From NCBI RefSeq assembly GCF_000803265.1, contig NW_014575403.1, positions 124,001-188,000 on the forward strand: DNA of 64,000 nt, written 5' to 3'. This document shows positions 1-8,915 of the stretch, piece after piece. The position numbers and the translations under genes were made by a program. Source of the stretch: Ordospora colligata OC4 (Eukaryota > Microsporidia > Ordosporidae). Within the stretch, counting starts at the first letter, position 1. Every line of letters begins with the position of its first letter. The notes beneath the pieces were generated by a model that had not been told where the DNA came from, searched no databases, and saw only the letters and a program-made list of their open reading frames with translations.

Positions 1-1064
1 TGAATCCACATGCAAGGACGTATCCTGAGGAAATGATTGAAACAGGGGTTTCATCGATCGATGTGATGAATTCTATTGCAAGAGGGCAAAAGATCCCGAT
101 ATTCAGTGCTTCAGGGCTTCCACACAATGAAATAGCAGCGCAGATCTGCAGACAGGCCGGACTTGTGAAGAAGAAGGATGCACTTGATGGAAGCAAAGAG
201 AACTTTGCGATTGTGTTTGCAGCAATGGGAGCAAATGTGGAGACAGCAAACTTTTTCAAAAACAGCTTTGAGGCATCTGGGTCGATTGGAAGGACCGCAT
301 TGTTCCTAAACCTTGCGAATGATCCAACAATAGAAAGGATAATAACACCCAGACTTGCACTTACAGCTGCTGAGTATCTTGCGTATGAGACGGAAAGACA
401 TGTGCTTGTGATTATGACAGATATGAGTTCGTATGCAGATGCATTGAGAGAAGTGAGTGCAGCAAGAGAAGAGGTTCCAGGACGAAGAGGATACCCGGGA
501 TACATGTATACTGACTTGAGTACGATATATGAGCGGGCAGGAAGACTAGAAGGAAGGAATGGATCTATAACACAAATTCCAATACTGACAATGCCTAATG
601 ATGACATTACACATCCGATTCCTGATCTTACAGGATACATAACGGAAGGACAGATTTATGTTGATAGACAGATGCACAACAGACAGATATATCCGCCGAT
701 CAATGTGCTTCCATCACTTTCTAGGCTTATGAAGAGTGCGATTGGAGAGGGAATGACACGTAAGGATCATGGAGATGTGTCTAACCAGCTGTATGCAAAG
801 TATGCGATTGGAAGAGATGCGCAGGCAATGAAGGCCGTAGTTGGTGAAGAATCGCTTTCTACCGAAGATAAAGTCTCGATTGAATTTCTTGAGCGGTTTG
901 AGAAGGAGTTTATCAGTCAAGGACACAATGAGAGCAGAACTATAGGAGAGTCACTTGACATTGCATGGAGTTTGTTGAGGACGTTTCCAAGGGAGATGCT
1001 TAATAGGATTCCTGGAGAAATACTAGACGAGTATCATTCCAGTATATCCAGGGAGGTTGATTGA
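1..1064 (+). CDS. VMA2: V-type ATPase subunit B, 3' part (5' end outside window)
   Basis: Non-catalytic nucleotide-binding B subunit of the V1 sector of the vacuolar proton pump, cytosolic face of acidic compartments. The frame is open from base 3, and its first residues ([11 protein letters not shown]) already match the middle of the family, so the true start lies upstream and the ATG at 33 is internal. Diagnostic stretches are [35 protein letters not shown], the segment around [17 protein letters not shown] and [20 protein letters not shown]. The C-terminal helical domain is present and ends at a TGA just before RPB12. About 354 codons are visible out of a usual total near 490-500. Identity is essentially certain. 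Confidence 0.97.
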   Translation, partial: NPHARTYPEEMIETGVSSIDVMNSIARGQKIPIFSASGLPHNEIAAQICRQAGLVKKKDALDGSKENFAIVFAAMGANVETANFFKNSFEASGSIGRTALFLNLANDPTIERIITPRLALTAAEYLAYETERHVLVIMTDMSSYADALREVSAAREEVPGRRGYPGYMYTDLSTIYERAGRLEGRNGSITQIPILTMPNDDITHPIPDLTGYITEGQIYVDRQMHNRQIYPPINVLPSLSRLMKSAIGEGMTRKDHGDVSNQLYAKYAIGRDAQAMKAVVGEESLSTEDKVSIEFLERFEKEFISQGHNESRTIGESLDIAWSLLRTFPREMLNRIPGEILDEYHSSISREVD

Positions 1065-1104
1065 ACTATTAAAAGACATAAAATGGAAAGTGAGGAAGAC
1101 CCTG

Positions 1105-1260
1105 ATGAATCAAGAACAGAAGTCATTTGTTTATGTGTGTATCCAATGCACGTCTTTGAGGGAAATAAAGCTTAAGGATCCTATAAGATGTACGGATTGT
1201 GGGAACCGAGTTCTCAGGAAGAAGAGAACTGACGAGGTGGTTCAGATGGATGCGGTCTGA
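1105..1260 (+). CDS. RPB12: RNA polymerases I/II/III shared zinc subunit RPB12 (ABC10-alpha)
   Basis: Small zinc-ribbon subunit common to the three nuclear RNA polymerases, 51 aa. It shows the family pattern: CIQC, then 14 residues, then CTDC (four zinc ligands), followed by the basic GNRVLRKKRT segment and a hydrophobic end with VQMDAV, like yeast VQFEAR. The open frame continues upstream to overlap VMA2 but with no ATG there (only a TTG at 1057). The ATG at 1105 is preceded by the CCC start signal (gaccctgATG). The gap to VMA2 is about 40 bp on the same strand. The N-terminal extension of the yeast protein is missing, as expected for a compacted genome. Confidence 0.93.
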   Translation: MNQEQKSFVYVCIQCTSLREIKLKDPIRCTDCGNRVLRKKRTDEVVQMDAV

Positions 1261-1428
1261 ATGTTAAGATGAATAAATGGTTAGTTGATAACTGTGTATT
1301 GTATAGTGTTTGATTTGATTGAAAATTTTCTTGTAGAGTGTATTTTATGAGATGGAGTGATAAAGCAAGTGTGTGATGCTGCTGCAAGCGATAGAAGATG
1401 ATATATTTAGTACGGATAGATAACCCCA

Positions 1429-1785
1429 ATGGAGGATAGAAAGAAACGAAAGGCAAAGGATCAGCTATCGCCATACTCTGCACCAGTTGATGCGAACGAG
1501 GATGAAGTGCCTGTGATGGAGACTGTTGACGGATCAAGTAGGAAGCGTGCAAAGGCAAGAGTGGGTGGAGGAATGGAGATAGGAAATGCAGAACCGTTGA
1601 AGGGTGTTTTGAGTTCGTTGAATCTTTCCAAGCCTGTGGTTATGGATGATAAGATAAGTGGATTGAACAGATGCTTTGTAAGGGCGATACAAACAGTGAT
1701 AGAGACTGAGTCTAATAAGGACTTGTCGTATCTGTTCAGGCAGTATGAAAGGTATTATGAGGAACTGAGTAAAACAAACGGATGA
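1429..1785 (+). CDS. Minimal Nup50/Nup2-like nucleoporin (N-terminal region only)
   Basis: 118 aa. The N-terminus has basic clusters resembling nuclear-localisation or importin-alpha-binding segments (DRKKRKAKDQ at the start, SSRKRAKARVGGG near residue 37). The C-terminal 40 residues, LNRCFVRAIQTVIE..DLSYLFRQYERYYEEL, match by eye the pattern in Nup50 (LNCSVRDWI..DLTPIFKDYEKYL) and yeast Nup2 (LNLQFKAKV..DLRPLFTRYELYI). There are no FG repeats and no Ran-binding domain, so it would be a stripped-down version that could still bind importin-alpha and chromatin or basket partners. Start: ATG directly after aacccca. The assignment rests on pattern memory, not an alignment score. Confidence 0.6.
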   Translation: MEDRKKRKAKDQLSPYSAPVDANEDEVPVMETVDGSSRKRAKARVGGGMEIGNAEPLKGVLSSLNLSKPVVMDDKISGLNRCFVRAIQTVIETESNKDLSYLFRQYERYYEELSKTNG

Positions 1786-1853
1786 GAAGATGAATGAAGT
1801 AAATAGTAATAAATGAGTGATTTTTATTAGGTGTTTGTGAAGGGCTGTGTGAG

Positions 1854-3326
1854 ATGAGGAAGGTGTGTTTGGTGGTAATTGATGGATGGGGACATGATGA
1901 GAATAATATGGAAGGGAATGCGGTAGATGGATCTAAATGCTATTGGATGAGGAGATTGAGTTTGATGTATGATAGTTTTTTGCTTTATGCGCATGGATGC
2001 CATGTAGGATTGCCTGATGGACAGATGGGAAATTCAGAAGTTGGGCATTTGACTATAGGAAGTGGCAGGGTGATTGAACAGGACATAGTGAGGATAGACA
2101 ATGCGATTATAAATGGAGAGATGCGTAATGCTATAAAAGAAGCAATAGAGGGGACGATAGGACGGATACATGTTGTTGGGATGGTGAGTCAAGGAGGAGT
2201 TCATTCGCATGTTCGCCATCTCAAGGCGATTCTGAATGAGTTGAGGGAAAGTGGTAAGGAAGTGTTTGTTCATTGCATAAGTGACGGGAGAGATACGGCA
2301 CCTCAAGTGTTTCTGGACGACCTGAATGATCTTGAATTATGGTGTAAAGAATCAGGGACTGGAAAGATTGTGTCAGTGGCAGGAAGGTTTTATGGAATGG
2401 ATAGGGCAGGTAACGAGGATAGAACAGATACTAGCTTCAAGATGATGACTGAAGGTGAGAATATTGGTGAAAGTATGCATGAGTATGTGCATAGGATGTA
2501 TAATGAGGGAATATATGATGAGATGATCAAGCCGGCACTAATTGATGTATATGGAAAAGTGTATAAAAGAGATAGTGTGTGTATGTTTAACTTCCGGGCA
2601 GATAGGATGCGACAGATTACTCGAAAGTTTATTGAGAATGGAAACAATGTGATTACAATGACGGAATATGATGAAGGATTCCAAGTAAAGGTTCTTTTCC
2701 GTAGGGCTGACGTGATTAACACATTAGCTGAAGTGCTGGATACAAATGGAATTGAACATGTGCATGTATCTGAGAAGGAGAAGGAGGCGCATGTGACTTA
2801 TTTTTTGAATGGAGGTAGGGAACAGCCTTTTGAGAAGCAGAGGACTGTGATTGTGCCAAGCCCTGATGTTGAATCTTTTGATGTGGTTCCTGAGATGTCA
2901 TCTGCGAAAGTCACTGAGGTGGCAATTGATGAAATATGTAAAGGAACTCCATTTGTTGTGCTTAACCTTGCACCACCTGACATGATTGGACATACTGGGA
3001 ATCTTGATGCTGCGAAGGAAGCTGTTGAGGCAGTTGATGTATGCATTGGAAGGCTGTACAATACATGTGTTAAGAATGAGTGTGTCCTTGTGATTACTGC
3101 GGACCATGGGAATGCAGAGAAGATGAAAGATGATCGAGGGATGTGTTGTAAAACACACACCACAAACAAGGTACCATTAATTGTGTGTGATAAGAAGAGA
3201 GAATATGAAAGCAAGTCATGGGGATATGTGGATACAGAATACTCGATCAGAGATATAGCGCCTACTGTTCTGAATTTAATGGGAATTGAGAAGCCTTCAT
3301 GCATGACGGGACATTCGATGATTTAG
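1854..3326 (+). CDS. 2,3-bisphosphoglycerate-independent phosphoglycerate mutase
   Basis: Glycolytic interconversion of 3- and 2-phosphoglycerate through a phosphoserine intermediate, metal-dependent, cytosolic. 490 aa, close to the family norm of about 510. Signature blocks in order: VVIDGWGHDENNMEGNA (metal ligand Asp), GQMGNSEVGHLTIGSGR (catalytic Ser), HCISDGRDTAP, FNFRADRMRQ, PPDMIGHTGNLDAAKEAVEAVD and ITADHGNAE (metal ligands). This is the alkaline-phosphatase-superfamily type, unrelated to the cofactor-dependent enzyme of baker's yeast. The start follows a GGG-type rather than CCC-type signal (gaagggctgtgtgagATG). Confidence 0.96.
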   Translation: MRKVCLVVIDGWGHDENNMEGNAVDGSKCYWMRRLSLMYDSFLLYAHGCHVGLPDGQMGNSEVGHLTIGSGRVIEQDIVRIDNAIINGEMRNAIKEAIEGTIGRIHVVGMVSQGGVHSHVRHLKAILNELRESGKEVFVHCISDGRDTAPQVFLDDLNDLELWCKESGTGKIVSVAGRFYGMDRAGNEDRTDTSFKMMTEGENIGESMHEYVHRMYNEGIYDEMIKPALIDVYGKVYKRDSVCMFNFRADRMRQITRKFIENGNNVITMTEYDEGFQVKVLFRRADVINTLAEVLDTNGIEHVHVSEKEKEAHVTYFLNGGREQPFEKQRTVIVPSPDVESFDVVPEMSSAKVTEVAIDEICKGTPFVVLNLAPPDMIGHTGNLDAAKEAVEAVDVCIGRLYNTCVKNECVLVITADHGNAEKMKDDRGMCCKTHTTNKVPLIVCDKKREYESKSWGYVDTEYSIRDIAPTVLNLMGIEKPSCMTGHSMI

Positions 3327-3542
3327 TTCAGCTGTTGATTAAAATGCGTAATGATGATTTACAAGATTATTTGAGAATTCAAACTTAAATCTATAGTGAT
3401 GATCCTAGGATTATTCAGCCAGTGATCAATCAACTTCAGTTCACTAAAAATAAATTAATTTTCTTGAATATGTGCATCAAAGTCTCTCTATGGCTTAACA
3501 ATAAAGTTGATATTAAAACAATTCAAAGAAACGTCTTTTTAA
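3327..3542. other. Convergent intergenic spacer
   Basis: Between the convergent phosphoglycerate mutase and ribosomal P-protein genes. AT-rich. I looked for a tRNA, snRNA or box C/D snoRNA and saw none I could support. Confidence 0.4.
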
Positions 3543-3860
3543 TCAGAAAAAGCTGAAATCAATCTCAGCATCCTCTTCTGGCGCTTCTTCCTTCTTTGCA
3601 GCCACTGCTGCACCAGCGGTGCTTGCAGCTGCCTGTCCTCCTCCCACACTCATTGGCGCGGCACCTTGTCCTCCGCCCATCAATAGCTCCTTGATCTTCA
3701 GCGCATCCATTTCAAAATATTCACATATCTTAGGATTGCTTTCCACACCAAGCGCTCTCATAACACTTGCAATTTTTTCCTTTGTCACTTCCTGGTTTGT
3801 TGCATGCACAAAAAGTGCAACCAACGGGTACAATTCACTTATCATATTCTCCTTACACAT
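3543..3860 (-). CDS. Acidic ribosomal stalk protein P1/P2
   Basis: Stalk phosphoprotein of the 60S subunit that recruits translation GTPases. It has the usual layout: a helical N-terminal dimerisation domain (ELYPLVALFVHATNQEVTKEKI..RALGV), an Ala/Gly-rich hinge (GGGQAAASTAGAAVAAKKEEAPEED) and a short acidic-hydrophobic tail ending DFSFF, where other eukaryotes end (D)DMGFGLFD. Two starts are possible: ATG at 3860 (105 aa) or ATG at 3845 (100 aa). The frame stays open upstream to about 3974 without an ATG, while a CCC-containing gggccc lies near 3890. The helical domain looks more P1-like than P2-like, but I do not separate them firmly. Confidence 0.88.
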   Translation of the reverse strand: MCKENMISELYPLVALFVHATNQEVTKEKIASVMRALGVESNPKICEYFEMDALKIKELLMGGGQGAAPMSVGGGQAAASTAGAAVAAKKEEAPEEDAEIDFSFF

Positions 3861-4090
3861 TTCTACTTCAAGCAATTTAACGATATCCGGGCCCGAAAGT
3901 TTGGTACCCCTGCTGTTCTTTATGATTTTATACTTTTCAGGTGAAAAATTTGCAATATTACTCGATTTATGCAAATTTGGCTTGTTTTATACCACTGTAT
4001 TCCCATTGAATATATTTAAAATAATTCACAATGCAATCATGCGCATGTCTACAATGCATCGATAGTTTGTATGACAACACATCCCCAGAA

Positions 4091-5353
4091 ATGGATTTTG
4101 ATCAGCAGGTTCTGCGGACACTGTGCGTAAGACCTGCTCCAAAAACAGAAATACGCACATTCCGTGAGGCAAAGGTATCGAATTTCTACATAAAGAAAAA
4201 CGAAAAGTACGATTATGTCAAGCATAGACTGGAATGCATGCGACCGTACTTCCTAGAGCTGCTGCAAATCAAGCGATTTGAGTCTGTCAACCATATATCT
4301 GAATCTTCATTTTACACATATGGGACAATAGTCAACCCTACAGGACTAAAGCTTGATTCATCGAATATATGCATTGCATCTAATGTTGATGAAAGCAACG
4401 ATGTTGTTGTTAGACTCAATATGGAGCATTTACATAGATACTCGGTATTTCCTGGCCAAGTTGTTGCAGTAAAGGGAAAAAATGTTGGTGGAGACGAGAT
4501 AATTGTTGAGAGACTCGATTGTATTCCAGTTGTGGATGTAAACACGACAGAAGCAAGCAGTTCTGATAATACATTCAATAATCTAAGGATAGTTGCATTT
4601 CAAGGACCTTATTGCTGTGAACTTGGAGGATGTGAAGTTGATGTGTTTGAGAAGGTTCTTGCGATGGAGGCAGACATTTTGGTTTTGATAGGTCCATTTG
4701 TAAAGCCAATAAATGAACTTGATGGGAAGTCTCCGTATGGTGTGCTGAATGATGTTTTTATGCCAAAGGTTCGAAGGTGGCTAGGAAAGCATTTGTGGCG
4801 GAAAGTGATTCTGGTGCCATCGATAGGAGATCCTACATGCCTGAGTGTGTATCCACAGGAAGCGATTGATTTTGAAGAGGAGCGTGTATACTGTGTTAGT
4901 AATCCCTGTGAAATTTTTGTGAATGAGTGCCTGATTGCAATCTCATCATTAGATATGCCTCTTGAAATATGCTCTGAGGAATATTTTTATAACTCTGGAA
5001 AAGCAGATGTGGCAGATGTGTGTGGAGAGCTTCTTTTCAAGGGAGACAGAATGGATAGGTTGGCACATCATCTGGTGTTTCAGAGGAGCTTTGTGCCTGT
5101 ATTTCCATCGAGAAGCGCAGTGTCATATTCTTCACCAGAAGGATTGATGATGGGAATGGCACCGGACATATACATTGTTGTGTCGAGATTGAAAGGATTT
5201 TGTAGACGAGCAGGACCAAGCCTGGTGGTTAACCTTGGATTTGTAGCCAGAGGAGGAAGTGCATGTGTAATAAAGCCTGGTACTAATAGAGAAGCAGATG
5301 CAGAGTTTATTGACTTGTGTAATGAGGAGACTGATGGAATGGATGATAAATAG
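4091..5353 (+). CDS. POL12: DNA polymerase alpha-primase subunit B
   Basis: Non-catalytic B subunit of the polymerase alpha-primase complex. Its OB fold and inactive phosphoesterase domain tether primase and polymerase at replication initiation. Family features: an OB-like region (FYTYGTIVNPTGLKLDSSNI), MEADILVLIGPFVKPIN, KVILVPSIGDPTCLSVYPQ, CVSNPCEIFVNECLIAISSLD, LAHHLVFQRSFVPVFPS, MAPDIYIVVSRL and a final VVNLGFVARGGSACVI. 420 aa versus about 600-700 in yeast and human, missing the N-terminal extension. An ATG at 4031 would add 20 residues, but the ATG at 4091 is preceded by atccccagaa, the usual start signal, and is preferred. The 5' end lies head-to-head with the P-protein gene. Confidence 0.9.
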   Translation: MDFDQQVLRTLCVRPAPKTEIRTFREAKVSNFYIKKNEKYDYVKHRLECMRPYFLELLQIKRFESVNHISESSFYTYGTIVNPTGLKLDSSNICIASNVDESNDVVVRLNMEHLHRYSVFPGQVVAVKGKNVGGDEIIVERLDCIPVVDVNTTEASSSDNTFNNLRIVAFQGPYCCELGGCEVDVFEKVLAMEADILVLIGPFVKPINELDGKSPYGVLNDVFMPKVRRWLGKHLWRKVILVPSIGDPTCLSVYPQEAIDFEEERVYCVSNPCEIFVNECLIAISSLDMPLEICSEEYFYNSGKADVADVCGELLFKGDRMDRLAHHLVFQRSFVPVFPSRSAVSYSSPEGLMMGMAPDIYIVVSRLKGFCRRAGPSLVVNLGFVARGGSACVIKPGTNREADAEFIDLCNEETDGMDDK

Positions 5354-5373
5354 ATTATGAGAACCCATTGTAA

Positions 5374-5925
5374 ATGGTGAAGTCGCATTTTGAGGTATTT
5401 GATGCAATGCTGGATGAGATACAACAACTACGTCTGGATGCAATATACTTTTCAAGATCGACGCTGAGGGCAGAACAGAGGATTGAGAGATTGAGGAAGA
5501 AAAGAAAGGAGTATGAGGATCAGTTTCTGCACACACCGACTGAAAAGTACGTCAAGAAGATTGGAAGATGCTGCAGGATGATCAAGCGATTATTAGATGA
5601 GAGCTGCGAAAACTCAAGGATGTTAGAAAATGCAGTGAGTGAGTTGAAGTGTAAGTGTGAGGTACTTTGTGCTGATGTGGAGGTTCCATTTGATTTAGAT
5701 GTGCCTTCTGTCACAAGTGTCAACTGTACAATAAATGTAGGGGAGATGAGCATGGATGGAAAGTTGTATTGCAAGTGCAACAGACCTGCATTCAAGAGCA
5801 TGATAATGTGTGGAAGTCATGAATGTAGCAATAGGTGGTTCCATTATGAGTGTATAGGGATATCCAGCGTACCAAAGACAGAGTGGATATGCTCTGAGTG
5901 TAAAAAAGCATTATGCAAGTCGTGA
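5374..5925 (+). CDS. ING-family PHD-finger protein (Yng1/Yng2-like)
   Basis: 183 aa. The N-terminal two-thirds are helical and charged (ING-type coiled coil, e.g. QLRLDAIYFSRSTLRAEQRIERLR). The C-terminus is a PHD finger starting YCKCNRPAF with CGSHEC..WFHYECIG and WICSECKKAL, the Cys4-His-Cys3 ligand set typical of ING proteins that read H3K4 methylation. Inferred role: the histone-binding subunit of a NuA4- or NuA3-type acetyltransferase. The gene starts 20 bp after the Pol alpha B stop with gaacccattgtaaATG upstream. Confidence 0.88.
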   Translation: MVKSHFEVFDAMLDEIQQLRLDAIYFSRSTLRAEQRIERLRKKRKEYEDQFLHTPTEKYVKKIGRCCRMIKRLLDESCENSRMLENAVSELKCKCEVLCADVEVPFDLDVPSVTSVNCTINVGEMSMDGKLYCKCNRPAFKSMIMCGSHECSNRWFHYECIGISSVPKTEWICSECKKALCKS

Positions 5926-6171
5926 TATAAGATTTGATTGTACAGCATTATATATGGTGTTTGTCATATGCATTGTATTATATTATAAATACTTATTTAT
6001 GCTATAGAATTGAGTTATAAATGGTATAGATACTTAGTTATGCCATATGCATCGATTTATGGATATGAGAAATCTTTTAATAAAAGTAAATACACAGTAA
6101 TGCATATTCATGTAGAATATTTTGTTTTAGATTGTATGGTGAGTCATTTGATGCATGTGATAGTTTTTGAT

Positions 6172-6822
6172 TTACTGCAGCATGATGAAGAGTAGAATTA
6201 TGAGCACCATTGCCACAATTACCTTTGGATCTGTAGGCTCCTGTGATTGCATATTAGGAGCTCTATATCCTCTTGTGTATCTTCTGTTCATATTAGAATA
6301 CAGGTGCTGATAAAGATCCTGTGTGGAGTAAAATATGGTACTTCTTTGAGCATGCTGGTTGAATGCACTGAAGAATATGTTCGACATGATATCCTCTGGA
6401 TGGTTGTGTCTGAATGTAGTGTGTGAAAATGCTGAGTGACTGGTCTGTTTATTGTCGTATGCTTTTCGTTTTTCAGGATTGCTGAGTGTTGTGTAAGCTT
6501 TCTGGATGATTGCAGTGACATCATTCGACTCGCTCATCTTTGTCCTATCCGGATGGAACTTCATTACAAGAGCATTGAATGCACGTCGTATCTCATCCTG
6601 AGAGGCTGATTTCTGGACACCAAGGATTGTGTAGTAATCTGAGTTTTTCCTCCTTATCAATTCTTGGATTTCTTTGTGGAGAGCGAGTGTTCGCTGTGCC
6701 TTGTCCATTTCGCACTTGTCGTCTGCAGAGTGTGTTCGTTCGTACTGCTTCTTTGTGTTTTCGAAGTATCCTTGGTAATCCTTGTTATCGAAGCATGACT
6801 TGGCTGCATCGGAGTATGGCAT
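6172..6822 (-). CDS. Tail-anchored ER-type J-protein (DNAJB12/Hlj1-like)
   Basis: 216 aa Hsp70 co-chaperone. A helical N-terminal region (residues 1-60) precedes a J domain at about 62-125 (DYYTILGVQKSASQDEIRRAF..HPDRTK) with the essential HPD loop intact. It ends in a strongly hydrophobic segment, VIVAMVLIILLFIMLQ, a C-terminal membrane anchor. N-terminal helices, J domain, then anchor is the DNAJB12/14 and Hlj1 layout used in ER-associated degradation, so the J domain should face the cytosol. Start: ATG directly after acccccaa on the minus strand. Confidence 0.88.
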   Translation of the reverse strand: MPYSDAAKSCFDNKDYQGYFENTKKQYERTHSADDKCEMDKAQRTLALHKEIQELIRRKNSDYYTILGVQKSASQDEIRRAFNALVMKFHPDRTKMSESNDVTAIIQKAYTTLSNPEKRKAYDNKQTSHSAFSHTTFRHNHPEDIMSNIFFSAFNQHAQRSTIFYSTQDLYQHLYSNMNRRYTRGYRAPNMQSQEPTDPKVIVAMVLIILLFIMLQ

Positions 6823-7011
6823 TTGGGGGTTGCGATGTGTATGCTTGTATGATAGATAGAATGCCGGTAGAGAGCAGTTGTCAATGAGTCGGCATGCAGG
6901 ATGTGTAATACAGAAGGATTAGCAAGGACAGAAGCGATTGAGTGAAGATAAAGGATGCAGAGAAGGCATGTATACAAAAATGGCAAAAAATTACCCTTCG
7001 AGAAGCATTCC

Positions 7012-8523
7012 ATGGAGATGAACGATGGAAATAAAGCGAGTGGCAATGCACTGACGATATATGTGGGCGAGCTGTCGACCCAAACGCTTGAGTCTGATCT
7101 TTATCGGATTTTCTCTACGGTTGGGAAGGTGTTGGATATCAAGCTGACGAAGAAGCTTGAATCGTCTTTTGCATTTGTTACTCTTGGGAGTGAAGAAGAA
7201 GTGGAAAGGGCCATCAAGGAGTACAAGCACTACGAGCTGCACAATCGACAGATAAGACTGCTGAAGGTGATAAGTAAAGAGAAGATGCCACCCGAAGCAG
7301 GTAATATTGTTGTGAAGAATCTTCCGGAGGAGTTCACGGGGAAAGATCTTGAGGATGCATTTTCGATGTTTGGGGAGATAACGAGTTGCAAGGTAGCACT
7401 TACTACAAATGGAAAGTCGAAGGGGTATGGATTTGTGCAGTTTAAAGAGAAGAAGGCAGCTAAGAAGGTGATTAAGAACTTCAGCAATCTGGATGGGTTG
7501 ATGTTGAAGGGAAAGATGATTAGTGTTGAGCCATATAACTCCGAGATGAGGACTAAGGAGATTCAGAATGCATCTACAGTTTTTACAAATTGTTTTATTA
7601 AGAATTTCCCAGTAGATGCGAGCGAGGTGGATTTGGTTGAGATGTTGGAGAAGCATGGAAAAGTGACTTCGTTTTTTTTCCCATTGAAGGAGGATGGGAA
7701 GCCGAAGGGGTTTGCATTTGCGAACTTTGAGTCGCATAATGCAGCGCTGAACGCAATAAATAATTTGCATGGAAAGGTTGTGTTTGAGAATGTGAGCGAG
7801 CCATTCTATATACAGAAGGCACAGAAGAAGGAAGACAGAGTGGAAGAGCTGAGGAAGACATTTGAGCAGCTGAGCATGCATGGACAGAATTACAAGAAGA
7901 ACCTGTATGTGACTAATATACCTGAGGGATTTGGAGTTGAAGAGCTGCAAAACATATTTAAGGAGTTTGGGATGATTACATCGATTCTTGTTGGAGCTGA
8001 TGCAATCAATGCACAGAAGAAGTATGCGTATGTGTGCTACCTGACGCCTGAGGAAGCAAGCATTGCAGTAGAGCGTGGGAATGAGATATACATTGATGGA
8101 GAGCGATTGCAGGTTACTTACTTTAAGAACAAGACGGAGAGGGCTAAAGACAAGGATTTTGCAGATATAGGATATAAGCCTATGATGCCTTATATGTACC
8201 AGGGAATAGGATTTCCATCTGGAGGGTTTAAGCGTGAGAGGGCACATGTGATGTCGTCGAAGCTTTATGGAAATGAGTCTGAAAAGCTATATGGACTTGT
8301 ACTTGCAGCAGCACCTGGATTTAAGAATGACTGGAAGACACTTCGAGTGAGCAACGAGGCTGAGTTTGCAAGCAAGGTGTCTGAGATTCTGCTGAGCAGA
8401 CCTGATGAGGAAATACGAAGCATGATTGGATTGAATTTTACGCTGTCTAGCAGCATAGCATCGGTGATTGAGAGCATTGATGTTGAGAATGACCGTGCGG
8501 GAGAGAATATTATTAAGGATTAA
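7012..8523 (+). CDS. PAB1: Cytoplasmic poly(A)-binding protein
   Basis: About 503 aa with the full PABP architecture: RRM1 (LTIYVGELSTQTLESDLYRIF), RRM2 (NIVVKNLPEEF..KSKGYGFVQF), RRM3 (NCFIKNFPVDASEVDLVEML..KPKGFAFANF), RRM4 (NLYVTNIPEGFGVEELQNIF..YAYVCYL) and a C-terminal MLLE/PABC domain (SEKLYGLVLAAAPGFKNDW). It binds mRNA poly(A) tails, with MLLE recruiting PAM2 partners. The linker between RRM4 and MLLE is very short. ATGs at 7012 and 7018 are equally plausible. Both follow ttacccttcgagaagcattcc, so I do not use the ATG at 6955. Confidence 0.95.
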   Translation: MEMNDGNKASGNALTIYVGELSTQTLESDLYRIFSTVGKVLDIKLTKKLESSFAFVTLGSEEEVERAIKEYKHYELHNRQIRLLKVISKEKMPPEAGNIVVKNLPEEFTGKDLEDAFSMFGEITSCKVALTTNGKSKGYGFVQFKEKKAAKKVIKNFSNLDGLMLKGKMISVEPYNSEMRTKEIQNASTVFTNCFIKNFPVDASEVDLVEMLEKHGKVTSFFFPLKEDGKPKGFAFANFESHNAALNAINNLHGKVVFENVSEPFYIQKAQKKEDRVEELRKTFEQLSMHGQNYKKNLYVTNIPEGFGVEELQNIFKEFGMITSILVGADAINAQKKYAYVCYLTPEEASIAVERGNEIYIDGERLQVTYFKNKTERAKDKDFADIGYKPMMPYMYQGIGFPSGGFKRERAHVMSSKLYGNESEKLYGLVLAAAPGFKNDWKTLRVSNEAEFASKVSEILLSRPDEEIRSMIGLNFTLSSSIASVIESIDVENDRAGENIIKD

Positions 8524-8692
8524 AGTTTTTAGTTATTACGAATGAGGTAGAAGTAGATGTATTTGAGTAGATCCTGAGTTAGAATGAATAAATGAAGAGT
8601 GCGAAGGATAAAGAATCAATTATTGAATTTGAGCGAATAAATGAGTGAAATGCGTGGAGGATACTGTTGGAGTGGGAGGTTTTTTGATGTGA

Positions 8693-8763
8693 GGGGGATT
8701 GTCTCAGTGGTAGAGGGTTCGCTTCGCATGTGAAAGGCCCGGGTTCGATTCCCGGATCCTCCA
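8693..8763 (+). tRNA. tRNA-Ala (anticodon CGC)
   Basis: 71 nt, intronless, and folds as a complete cloverleaf. The acceptor GGGGGAT pairs with ATCCTCC and includes a G3-U70 wobble, the classic alanine identity element, with discriminator A at 8763. The anticodon stem is TTCGC/GTGAA with loop TTCGCAT, giving CGC at 8725-8727 (reads GCG). The T arm is CCGGG-TTCGATT-CCCGG. The internal B box GGTTCGATTCC lies at 8742-8752. No CCA is encoded. It sits between PAB1 and TAF6. Confidence 0.96.
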
Positions 8764-8767
8764 TTTT
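8764..8767 (+). terminator. RNA polymerase III terminator of tRNA-Ala
   Basis: A TTTT run immediately follows the discriminator base of the tRNA, the normal pol III stop signal. Confidence 0.75.
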
Positions 8768-8915
8768 GGAAGCTTTGATGGATACGAAGAGTTGTGTTTT
8801 ACTTGACTGTTTTTATGGATGCCTGTGTGTTATTGATTGCTGAGTGTGCGTCCCAAGTATCTTTCTTGGCAATTTTTGGGCTTGATTGCATAAATTTTGG
8901 ACAGATGCATTGGGC

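Noticed and set aside
1057..1104. RPB12 start overlapping VMA2
   Set aside because: Start codon would be TTG; the ATG at 1105 has a CCC signal and fits the family length.
3327..3542. Box C/D snoRNA (TGATGA motifs near 3350 and 3397)
   Set aside because: No properly spaced D box (CTGA) or terminal stem could be found.
6010..6195. 61-codon plus-strand ORF between the ING and J-protein genes
   Set aside because: AT-rich, no start signal and no recognisable sequence; runs into the J-protein 3' end.
8886..8915. Ten extra N-terminal residues on TAF6
   Set aside because: The candidate start codon is TTG; the first ATG is at 8916 and the histone fold begins right after it.
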